Positions 23,301 through 34,476 of a DNA stretch of 64,000 bases are shown one piece after another. Location: contig BSYQ01000005.1 of NCBI GenBank assembly GCA_030272585.1, positions 2,604,001 to 2,668,000 of the forward strand. The letters are read 5' to 3'. The position numbers and the translations under genes are program-made. The notes beneath the pieces are model-generated. The model was not told the origin of the DNA. It saw only the letters and a list, made by a program, of their open reading frames with translations, and did not search any database. Each line of letters begins with the position of its first letter. Within the stretch, counting starts at the first letter, position 1. This DNA comes from Bryopsis sp. KO-2023 (lineage: Eukaryota; Chlorophyta; Ulvophyceae; Bryopsidales; Bryopsidaceae).

Positions 23301-26300
23301 CAACGGACGAAAACCTGCCGGTGGAGGAGAGAATGGGGTTGACCATGATGAATGCCGGCTCCTCCATTCTGGTCACTTCTGTGACCGATTTCCTTGCGTT
23401 TTGCGTGGGGACTTTCACGAAAATGCCGAGCGTGCAAGTCTTTTGCTTGTATGCAGCCATCGGGATTTTTTTTGATTTTCTCTACCAGGTGACAGATGGG
23501 GTGCTGTAAAAAACCTCGCGATTCAGCAAAGACGGGCAGAGAGAGGCGGGGGGGGAAGAAAAGCAGAAAACTTTGCAAAATATGAGTTTATTGTATGCTG
23601 AAGCATCGGGAGAACTCCTTCAAAAAAACAGCAAAAATTTTGAATCGTGATTCGAGGTCCAATACCCCCCCCCAAAAAAAAAAAGAAAAAAAGCAAATCG
23701 TCAAAATGTGTGTAATATCCTTACTTGCAATCATTTTCTGATACTTTCTTGTGGGTGCTAGGTGACTTTCTTTGTGGCGTTTGTGGCGTGGGATGCTCGC
23801 CGAGAGGAGAGGTGCAGAAGGGGGGCTGTGGCTGGTGCATCCAAACCACCTCCCAAAAAATTGGATTCCAAATCTGCAAAGTCTTGCTCCTCTTCGGAGG
23901 ACGCTGCACTCGGATTCCCCATACCATCGTTTGGTGTAAGCAAGGGGATCAGGTGGACTGAAGTAAGCAGCATTATCTGACTACCAAAAAAAAAGAAAAA
24001 AAAAACTGAAAAAAGAAAAAAAAAGAATTAAAAATTCTAAAAATAAGTAGTTATTAACTAGTTAACTAGTTATTTTAAAGATAACTTAACCACTGATTAT
24101 TAAGGGGTCACGTATAATTGTTTGATATTAAGTTTATTGTTTCGTTATGACTAACTAATATGAGCTGACCGAGGTTGATTCTCTGTGATTCCCTCCTCCA
24201 GAAATTTGGGAGCCCTTCAGTCAACCACATACCATCTGGAATCGACGACAGCGCAAGAAGCATTAAGCCAATAGGGGAGCCCACCGATTTTCCGGAGCCA
24301 TCAAATAATCAAAACCTCAAGAAAATTGTTTCAAACCGACCAGCGGTGCCCAATAAGAAACTGTTCGGTAAAGGGGCGTACGATCCAAAAGCAAAAACTC
24401 TGGCTGCTAGGTAATCGTTGGTTTGTTCATTTGGCCACCCAAAAAGCATTTCATTGCAAAAATTCATGCATCGTTTGTTTCGAACTCATTCACAGAAAGG
24501 CAATCCCCATTTCATATAACCGGTGGGCAGCGTTTGTTTTTTTCTTTTTCTCAGTTTTTTCTATGATATCAAATTTTCTTGCCATGTTTTTTCCGCAGGC
24601 TGGTTGGAGATTGGCTGCCGAACATCTTGCTCAATCCATGGGGCACCTCAGGGGCATTACTAATCGAGATCGCACTCCTGGGATTGGCCGTTCAAGGATG
24701 CTCGAAGGTTTACATGGATTTTCAGTACAGAGATTGGTTCACTCCGGAGGGCTCTTGGCTGCATTCCGCTTTCGAAATCGAAGACAAATTTTTCCACGGG
24801 GAGCAAAATCCTTTTGGAATTTTCACCAGGGAGCCCGCCGATGGGAAGCCGTATTTCGAGCATCAAGATGCCTTGATCAAACTGGCACAGGAAATCAGAA
24901 ACGATCCTTACGTTGCTCCGTTACCTGATGTGGTCAGCTGGTACGGTTTCTAGTTTTACTAATCTTATTCTTTTTTTAAATAATTTTAGCATTATTTACT
25001 GTTATTGTATTATTTTTATTTTATTTTTTTTTTGGGGGGGGGGACGTTGGGAAGTGGGACGTGAGCCTTGGAAATCTATGTATATGTTTCAGAAATGCCA
25101 AAGGAAGCTGCAACAGAAAGAAAAAAATATTCATCAAAGCCTGCAACACTCAGAACAGTGGAAACTGTGGTGGTGGTTCCGACATTGTTCATTTTTTTAT
25201 CCTCCATTCTTCAAGCACCAGTTTTTCTCTTTTTTTTTCCTGAAAAAAAAGGTATGAAGTCTACTCAGATTGGCTGGTGGAGTCGACACACGCACACGAA
25301 CTGGTGGATTTCAGAGCCCCCAATGTCACAGCTTTCAACGAATGGTTGATGGAGTTCCTGCTGACACCTGACGGCCGCCAATTCATGCCGGATGTACGAT
25401 TCGACCCCCAAGGTTCCAAGATCATCGCCACTCGAATCGATGGCTACACCAGAAATATAAAAGACGGATCCTATGCCATCAGGTGCATTTCACCCAGCTC
25501 AAGCTGACATCTACAACTTTTTAAACCATTTTCTTACTCAGAGAAAGAGAATTTATACATATATTCATATGTATAAAGGGGCATGGCCAATCGTCGACTC
25601 GACAGAAGGTCCCCTCACCCTCCAAATAAAGAAACAACAAACCTTTGGTGTGCGTTGAGCATGCATGCATGCAAATCACATCTGAATCAATTTTTTTGTT
25701 TTGTTTTGCAACACGTCTGTTGCGATTTGCATGTATCTAAATTGCTTGTTTTTTTTCCGTTTTCCAATAGATGTGTGGACAGCTTGCGGGAGACCGCCAG
25801 CAGGGCGGCTCCGGAACTGGATCCTGTTGCTTATCATTTCATGTTTCTGTACATCGATGGATTTCGCATCATGAAGTGGGAAACCATCAGAAACGTTATC
25901 ATCGGAGGGGTGGCGGTCTTTGCTGTAACCCTCTTGGTCTTGGCAAACGTCTCGGCTGCGCTGTTGGTGGTTTTGATGGTGGCGCTCACGGATGTCATGC
26001 TACTTGGTAAAGCTGGAAAGATACCCATTAGTTTGTTTTTCGAAGGTGGATTTACGAGAAAAAACAGCTGGATGCAGGGAGAGTGCCCCTGCCAATTTTG
26101 GCTGGAAAAGAAGATCAGACCTTTCGATTGGGCTCAAATGCATTTTGGATGTTTCCTTCTTTTTTTCCTGTCGTTGATCCTTTTTGGTATTACCACCACC
26201 TCAATCGAGATTTGGCTGATGTGTGTGTGTGCGTTTTCGTTGGTTAGGATTCATGTGGTACGCGGATTTAACGTTCAATCCAGTGACATCCATCAACGTG

Positions 26301-26881
26301 GTCATCGCCCTGGGGATCGCGGTTGATTATTCCGCTCATGTGGCGCATTCTTTCCTGGTGGCTGAGGGAAGCAACCGACAGCGTGTTCAAGAATCGCTGT
26401 CCAAAATCGGGGTCGAAGTCTTCAATGGAGGATTCACCACTGGCCTCGCAATGCTGGCGTTACTCGCGGCACGCCATTACGTGTTTCGGGTGTGGAGGGA
26501 AAATCAAAGAATGAGATGTGGAATTGATTGGTGATCCGCCGATTAACAAGAATTAGAAAAAAAATAGAATAAATAAATAAATAGGATTGGTTGAAAGCCA
26601 TATGGAGCCCATCCATCATTTTCTTATGCAAATAAGATAAGAGAAAAATCAAATAATCGAGTTTCACACCCTTCCACCCCACCCCCCTTCCTTGACATCA
26701 AAATTATCAAATTTTAATCTTAAAATAACGATTGCTGTTGTTTTTCGATTTTCCCCTCACCCAGGTGTTCTGCAAAATGATGCTGGTCATAATTGTTGCT
26801 GGCCTCTGGCATGGATTGGTTGTGCTGCCCGTGTTGCTGAGCATCGTTGGTCCAAAATCCTATTCTGCTACTAATCGCTAA
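20396..26881 (+). CDS. Patched/NPC1-like RND permease with sterol-sensing domain
   Basis: Fourteen exons: 20396-20537, 20837-21030, 21508-21690, 21913-21994, 22249-22373, 22678-22951, 23163-23488, 23762-23935, 24202-24410, 24599-24940, 25252-25482, 25771-26006, 26248-26489 and 26765-26881, about 958 residues. The architecture is two RND halves. TM1 (about 58-76) is followed by a large luminal loop and a five-helix sterol-sensing-type block (about 305-460) with GLGMDDTF. A Ser/Lys-rich cytoplasmic linker (about 455-570) precedes TM7, a second loop, and a second five-helix block with GIAVDYSAH. GxxxD in TM4 and TM10 is the proton-relay motif of the family. The protein most resembles patched-domain-containing proteins rather than full NPC1, as the N-terminal sterol-binding domain is missing. 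It probably moves sterols or lipids across an endomembrane. The first acceptor (20837 versus 20840) is ambiguous by one codon. Confidence 0.9.
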
Positions 26882-28992
26882 AAGATCTGAAGAGAAAAAC
26901 AGTAAAAGCCGCCGCCTGCTTTCCCTTCCTAATCCAGACATTATGTGTGTACTAAAAGGGGGGGGGGGGGCTGAAGGGTTTTTCGATTCACAATCTTTCA
27001 ACCATTCGTTTTTTTTTGTTTTTTTTTGTTTTTTTGTTTTGAAAGGGGGAAACATTTGTGATCACTAAAATTTGGGGTGGGGGGTGTTTTGTTTATTATG
27101 GGGGGAAGAGGGGAGGGCATGATGAAAAAGTATGTTTAAAAAGACAAAAAAAAACACATGGATGCATCCATGTTTGCATGTCAGTTTGCGTGCTATTGGT
27201 TTATCGTCATAAGTATTCTTTCTAAAAAAAGAAAAAAAGATTTAAAAGCACCTGGAAGTGCGTGTACCAAAAAAGAAAAAAGAACAAGATGTTTTTTTAA
27301 AAAAGAAATGGGATCCTTTCATCCAGATTCGGGTTTCGATTTTCTGAACAGGATTTCCTGTGGTGGGAAAAAAAAATGGATTCGTTTATTTTTCCTTCTT
27401 GAGCGTCGATATGCAAAGTTTTGTTTTGGCGTGCGGTGTGTTTTTCTTTTCTTTTTCGGTTCAAAGAAAAATCATTCTTCAAGAAGGGAAGGTGAGGGGC
27501 GGGGGGGGGGGGGGTTGGAAAACAGGGCTCAGTTCATTTATCATAAATATGCATCATATTGAAAACCATGTTTTTTTTAATCCTTTGCCTATGTAATGGC
27601 CATTGATATCCGAGATTCCTTATTGACGAATCAAGGGGTGGAGTTCTCGGTAGAGTGAAAAAAAAAGCTTTTGTGGATTTTTGTTTTTTTTCCTTTCCAT
27701 ATCCTCACCACAAAGATTTTACAACAGACAGTTCGCTTGGTAAAATTCGTGTGCAGGTGTTTTTTTTTTTTGAGGGGAAATTTTCTTGCACCAGGCTGGA
27801 GCGATTTGCAGGGAATGCTGGAGGGAATTTGGATTATGTTGTAATGCGAACCTGTTGAGCATTACTCTTGGTGTTTTGTGAAAAAGCCAACATTCTGGAA
27901 ATACTTCCAAAAACGAACTTCGAATAGAAAATTCTCCTGATAAAAAAAATACAATCAACGCAATCAGGAATTCCTTTAATTTTGTGAACAGCTTCTGGCT
28001 GCCCCCCCCTTTCTTCTGCTGCTTCTCTGTGTGTAAGTTTGCATTTCGTGGAAAAAAAACACACACAAACTGATTTTGTTGATCAGGAACAAATGCGGAA
28101 TGCATAAATTGTTGCCTGCTTTGTTTCGTTTGCGCTCGCTTTTTCTTGCTTTTATTCTTTCGACCAAAAACGCTCATGCTCTAATGAGAGTATTTACATA
28201 ATTTCACACCCAGCCCTAACACAGAGCTGCCGAATTTATTCGGTGACATCTTCCAACCTCCTCACATCTCCACAAAAAAGGGGCATCATAAAAATAAAAA
28301 AAAAGGAACCCAAAAAAAAAAAAAAAAAGAATCCAACCGTATCGAGCACTTTTTCTTGTCTCGATATCGTTTTTTTTTTTTTCAATTGCAAAGATAAGTA
28401 AATGTAAGCATTTATCAATTTGTATTTTTGTTTTTGCCTTTTCTCGAAGTTTTTTCTTTTTTCTTTCCTTTTTTTCCATGATGACCCCCTCTCACCCACC
28501 TCCCCTCACCCAAACTCACTTCTCCCTCTGTCCTAGAAACGGCAACTCCAAAATTTTTAGCATATTTCTTTTTCTCTTTGTTTTTTTTTTTTTTGGTTTT
28601 TCTTTTTTCATCCGCGTACAAATCTGAAATCATTTTTATTCAATCAGCTCGATTTTTTGCTCCTTTTTTTTCTGGACAAAATCGATCCTCATGTTTTTCC
28701 TTAGAGCAACAAACAAGCATACACACATGCACACAACAAACCTCAATTCTCCCTCTTGATCCCCCTATAAAACACACAAACACACACACGCACACTCCAT
28801 ATCAAAATGCCAAATCCCCCTGTCTCCTAACCACTGTTTCACTTCATTTTCCCTTTTTCCTTCGGGTGGTTTTTTTCTCATTCGATCAACCCCACCCACC
28901 CATGCACCCTTCATACCCGGCACAATGTATTCGATGAGCTCTAATTATTTCGTCCAGTGTTCTTTTTCCTCTTTCCTGACCTTTTCCTCTCC
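26882..28992. other. Tail-to-tail spacer between RND permease and SUN-like gene
   Basis: Two plus-strand and minus-strand genes converge here, so the 2.1 kb should hold both 3' UTRs. The sequence is full of T, A and G runs, including G13 at 26958 and G14 at 27501. No coding frame or RNA gene is supported. Confidence 0.55.
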
Positions 28993-31900
28993 TTAAGTCG
29001 TTCCCTGCTTGGCATCGATCTGCCTGTTCATGCTGAACATATTCAAGAAGTGCTTGGCAATGCCCGAAACTTTCTCGACGAAATCATCATGCTCATTTGC
29101 CTTGGTTTTGGAAAGGACGACGTATGTGATGGAAAGATCAGGGTCAGTGATAGGGGCTTTCAACAAATTCACTTCGCGACCGCTCTGCGATTCACAAAGG
29201 TCTGTGCTGGAGGAACTGTGAAAAACACACACACACAATCAAACATTCTCAACACATTGACATGAACAAATATCGGAGCATTGCAGCACGAAGCCAACCT
29301 TCTACAATGTACTAAATAGTATGAGAGAGGAGGGACACCCTCACAGTGCTTGGCTTATTATTATGTCGGCTTACCATTTCAACATGACAGTGTAGTCGAG
29401 GTGGTCACTGAGGTCGCCTGCGCGCTGGTTTCGCATGTAACTGAAACGAGACTGGTCTGCATCCTTTGCAGACAGATCCCCAGTTGAGACTATCCAAGGC
29501 AACTCCGTGACCCCACAGGTTCTGGTTTCTGGTGTTCTTCGGCTCAGGTGGTAGTTTCCACCAACCGACAGTTGCAGCTTTTCGCCGGGGCCGATCGAAA
29601 TCCCTGGCATGATTTTCTTTTTGGCATCTGAAAAATCGAGCAAACAAGAGAGCCATCAAATTTGAGAGCGTGTCAAAAGGCATCGTGATGTTGTGATTGA
29701 CAATTCAGGAAAATATCCGAGGAGGAATGATTTATTGGTTGAGTAATCTTGTGTGATTGGCAAACCAACATTCCCAACTGAATTACTGAATGCGAAGGTT
29801 TTTGGCAGAAATGGGGTCATCAAACACCGACCCAGATGTGGACATGCTGGTAAATGATGGGCAGCCTGAATTGGATGCACGATTTCAAGCTGTGTACTTC
29901 ACTATCCCTGTCAGTTGATCAGAGGATCAGCATACCTCTGTCGCAAAGCACGATGGCCTCAGTGAGTTGGTTCTCCAAGTAGACAAAGGAACTATCTGCA
30001 GTCCTGAGTTTACGGCCTGTCCATTCACCCCATTGGCCGGAGTTGTCACCACCCCATTCAGAGGTTGCCCCACTGTGCGTGTGGTAACCCCCTCCATTCG
30101 TAGGCGCACTGGATGCACTGTACTCGTTTGGATCGTACATGTCGAAATACTTCATGGAACTGATGGAGTGGGGGTCGCTCAGGTAGTTCCTGTTTGGATC
30201 CTTGTACATTCCCTCGAATTTGGGCTTCTTGTTGGGAGGGTTGAAAACAAATTTCACGGAGGTGGTGCCAGGGGAAGGTTTCTTCAAAATATCCACCTTC
30301 ACCACATCCGCATTTCGGAACACACCCCCACAGACGCCCCACTCGCTCGACTCACTGGCCACAACAAACAATCACTGTCAGAAAGCCAGGTGTCTCCGCC
30401 AAGGCAGAATATGAGCAAGCACAAATACACCATTTCTGGCAGTGGTCTGATAGAACCATGTATTCAAACAGACTCTATAGACCCATGCCACAAGGGGAGC
30501 AGCCGTTCCAGTAAAAGCGCTGTTGCGGTACCAATTCTGGGGTGCTGACAGGCTCGTCTTAAAATCAACTTACCACTCCAGATCCAGCTCATAGCCCACC
30601 ATATTCATGGGAACTTCACTGTTCGGCTGCTGGTAGTAGTAATGAGTCGAGTACACCACTCCATTGTCTTCGACACCTGAGCCAATTTCATAGGGGAGGA
30701 GAGAGGCACCACTGGGACTAAACTCATCCCAAGTGCATGACTCCATGATATCTGCTCCTGCAAATCCGACGTAAATATCACCGTGCGTGGGACTGGAGTA
30801 AGTAGGTCCGCTCCAGAAGTGCTTGGGTTGAGTTGTGATCATGACTGTTTCCCCAGGCTTCACCAATGTGGGGATAAGGAAAATCTCATGTCCTGTATGT
30901 AGCACAAAGAACCTCTGTTATTTCACTTGATAGACCTTCAGTGAGACTGAAGCTGGGGCCAGGCAAAAGGGTCTGCTCATCCAACTTTCAGAACCGAGAG
31001 TACAGTGAGTGTTGGGATGGAGCACACTATTTCTGGGGGTGTTCTTAGACTGTTATCTTGCCTGGGAACACAGTCTGGCACAGAAACACGTGGGTGTCAA
31101 GGCGGTTCTCTGCGTAGACATAGGTCTCCCCCTGCATGCACAGTGGCTGCTCTGGCATAGCCAAATTGCCGTCTTCCTTGCAGTATACGCCATGCGTGGA
31201 GGTTCCGTAGTCCCAAGTTCCGTCGCAGTGACCGACCTTAGGCCCGTTCACCACGTCGTAGTTGGACGTTTCTGCATCATTGAAAGTCGTCCAGTAGTAA
31301 CCCGGCTCGCAAGCGTACAAGCAGTGGACACCTGGGCGGCACCCTTGGGCCTTGGGATCCAACGCCCAACCCTTGTTCACTGTAGAACCTCTCCTCGAAC
31401 CAGGCAAGCACACGACGTGATCTTGATCTGGGAGCTGGCACTCACTACCGCGGTTATCCCAACACGATTGGAAACCCCTCCGCGGCCACGAAGCATCAGA
31501 CCTGCCCCAGTTGTTCTCCCACCAGTCGTGGTGGTTATGCATGGTTTCATATGTGTTGATACCTTGCTTTCCTTGCGGGCATCCTTCGTACAAACCGACG
31601 AGCTCGAAACCTGACGCGGAAAACCCCAAGTTTCACTTCCAGAGTCTGGTTCAAACATTCTTGGCGTGGCTCCAAGACTACAACGTTCGATATACCTTTA
31701 AGGCTCCTGCTGTTCGGGTTCGTATCGTTCAAACCTTCTCCTCCCACCTGCGAAAAGAAACAAGCCAGAGCGCCTCAAGCAGGTGCGAGGAAAAACATGG
31801 CAGTCATAGCTGTCATTGTACTAATAGAAGAAACGCAGCAGCGCTGGACAAACGCCCCCAGACCGTGAAACACAATATTCATCCAACCAATGCGTCGCAT

Positions 31901-32058
31901 GGTGCCCGTCAGGTGGAACTTGACATTGAGGTTTCAAGAGGTTATCGCATTGTAGAAAAATACTTTCGCATGGGAAATCTGAAAAACATCGGCCTCACCA
32001 GACCAAGCACCGCCAGGAACACCAGCACGGCCACCATATTAAGCACCTTCCACGCCAT
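28993..32058 (-). CDS. SUN-family (GH132-like) secreted protein with long C-terminal extension
   Basis: Seven exons: 32058-31999, 31747-31696, 31610-31062, 30892-30574, 30354-29936, 29627-29375 and 29215-28993, encoding 624 residues. Residues 1-20 form a signal peptide or N-terminal anchor. The SUN signature C-x5-C-x3-C is present at C128, C134 and C138 (CRPGVHCLYAC, then EPGYYW). It is followed by GVYCKEDGNL, PLCMQGETYVY, LCQTVFPGHEIFLIPTLVKPGETV and ESCTWDEFSPSGA, the normal order for yeast Sim1/Uth1/Nca3-type proteins, which act on cell-wall beta-1,3-glucan. Fungal SUN domains end near here. This protein continues for roughly 270 residues (about 350-624) with six or so Cys and no domain I recognise. 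The exon 3 donor is GC (CCAG|GCAAGA), required to keep VFPGHEIF in frame. Upstream Trp/Cys-rich sequence (58-110) is also unassigned. Confidence 0.85.
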
Positions 32059-34476
32059 CTTCACCAGATAAACTCCCACCTAACAACCAGACCAGCACAA
32101 GTATTCAGAACTAAACGAGACGCCACGGTCGCAATCCCTCCCAACAAGGAACCCTGTTTTTCTTGGCAGTACAAGAGAGTAGTACGGTTCCGACACGGCT
32201 GGGTCTCTCATGCCAGATCCCAGAACGCCTATGTCGCCCAGTAGGTTGAAGACGCTAGTTCGAGTGAGGGTTTATCGTTTCATTCAAAGGTTCGCACTAG
32301 TTCCAATCCTTATGCGGCTTTAGCTACTCTCGAACACTGTGGCCGCGAGTCTGTGACACTAAATGAGAAGTTGCGATTTTCCCTGACGTTGGGGACACTG
32401 TAGCAAGACGCTGGAGGATAAGAAATGGCCGGAGAAGCGACTGGGATGCTTGCTCTTTCACTCGAACTCGGGCACTGCAAGGATATTAACGTACTCACCA
32501 AACAGCAGTGTGATACCAAACGCACTCCACCACCAGTGAACACCTAAGTCGGTGTTCTTTCTTCACCCCGCCGTTTAGCGTTTGTTGGAGTCCACCAGCG
32601 CCCCCGGAAATGTCGGAGCAATCAAGGATTTCGGCCGTGCAGGCAAGGCGGGTGTGTATATCCTCACCCGAAGCGTCTGTACGTCACTGCCGCTCTGACG
32701 TGTTGCGCTCGATTCCAAGAACATTGCACAGCACGACGCGTTGCATGTGGAACTCCTTGAGCACTTCCGACCGTTCTCTGGTCATCGCCATGAAAAACTG
32801 GCGGCATGATTGGGATGATGTGTTATGACTGTCATGCGGATCAGGAGGAATCAAAGCACTGATGTAATCAATGCCGAAGGGAAGCATAGAGAGGATTGCA
32901 CTGGGGCTTCCCGAACACCCAGGGGCGATGTTCGCCCATTCCACTTTACTTGGGACCTCTTGAGAACTACGGAGCCACCTATTGCGCGACCAGTGCCTCC
33001 GTCAGACTCCATATCCTTTTCGTGTTGTGTTACTTCGATTTTCGCTGTTACTATCCACTGTATCAATAATCCTCCACATATGTCTTTATAGTTGTGGGGT
33101 TTTCGCTTCAATTTCCTTGTGTTCCAGCATCATAGAGGGTGATGGCTCTCTTTGGCTGGGGGCTGCCAGAGGCGCAGAAATCATCATACGCGCGCAATTG
33201 GTGAGCATTGTGGAAAGCGGCAGTCAAAATCGAAAAACACCTGACGAGCCTGGAGGTGAGCAACTGTTGTCGGCTTGAAGGGCCGATTATGGACTCGAAA
33301 GGTCGTCAATATATTCCTCGACGATAGCATCATGTCGGCAGACACTGTCAAAGTCACTCCACCCAATTCAAGCACGTGCACCTGCTGGTGAATGGTTCAG
33401 CAGCTTTTCTCTGTCTCAGTTCTCTATCTCAGAGCGCCATCAATCCACCCAGGTGTCCACGCTGTTGCACACATAAAGCCTTGGGCTATTGATCCAAAAC
33501 TGCGATCGAATGGGAGGGCGGCCGCAGTTTGTTTCAGAAAGATCCAGAAGAGCAATAGATACACTAACAGATGCAGGGGTTGCCCTTCATGTAGCCGACT
33601 GTTGTGCGGAGAAAAGGTTTGCAGGCTCAGTTCCCGCCGCACACATGCAACGCCCCGTTTAACCACGAGTGGAAGTTCACCGCTAGGCATGTCTTGTGGT
33701 GAAGATGGTGGTGGTTGCCCTGTGTACTCAAACATGCATGCACAGAGAAACGAAACCTGTGCGCTTGGAAAGTATTGATGGAAGGGCGGAAAACCCTCCC
33801 ACCTCGCCGCGCCGCCCTTCCCAGCCAATCCAGCCACCAACCATGCCCAATCACAAGCACGCCAGTTCGTCAGATTTCACCCCGAACTGTTTGTTGCCCT
33901 ATGCACGTGTTTTTAATGGAGATAATGGCGCTAATTTCTTTTCGATCTCCTTGAGGTCATCAACCCCAATTTAGCAGTCATCCCTCTCCCAAGCCCAAAA
34001 TCTGCTTTTGATTTGCTTACGGCTTTCCTTGTTGACAAGTCCATCGCTGCTGGAACTGGGCAAGGCCTGGCCACCCGCTCATCGCAACGATTCTCCCGCA
34101 GACCTCGTCGTCGACGAAAGCCCCCCTTTGTACTTTTGCTCAAAAGGTCTGTCGCACGCGGTCTCGCGTGTGTTATGCGTACGGGAGGTTCCCCCGTTTC
34201 TGAGCATTCCAACTCTTTGAGCAGCGTCTCACGCTTTGATGGTAGTGGGTGCGTGTCACAGTAGATCCACCCAGGTACGTTGCTTGTCCTCGCGCTGGAA
34301 ACTTGCCCACCCGCGTCGAGCCGTGGAGTTCGGCGCTTGTCGTTGTCGAGTTCGAGTCCCCGTTTAAAGAGGCGCGACGTGTCGACTCGCGCGGAATTTC
34401 GTCCGGGAAAAAAACCCCACGGATTACTGTTTGGCGTGACGCGGATCACTTTTTTGTGGGGAAAAGGTTTCCACTG
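32059..34476. other. Spacer upstream of two divergent genes, no recognised gene
   Basis: This 2.4 kb is less homopolymeric and richer in G+C than other spacers and has several 70-170-codon frames on both strands. None shows a known domain, and frames and splice sites do not chain. It should hold the promoters of the SUN-like gene and of starch synthase III. A small unrecognised gene cannot be excluded. Confidence 0.45.

Noticed and set aside
34330-34365. Possible tRNA T-arm (gttcgagtcc)
   Set aside because: The flanking bases do not pair into a T-stem and no acceptor or anticodon stem is present upstream.
33931-34449. 172-codon minus-strand frame rich in Arg/Pro
   Set aside because: No domain, no splice partners and no homologue recognised; kept only as part of the unassigned spacer.
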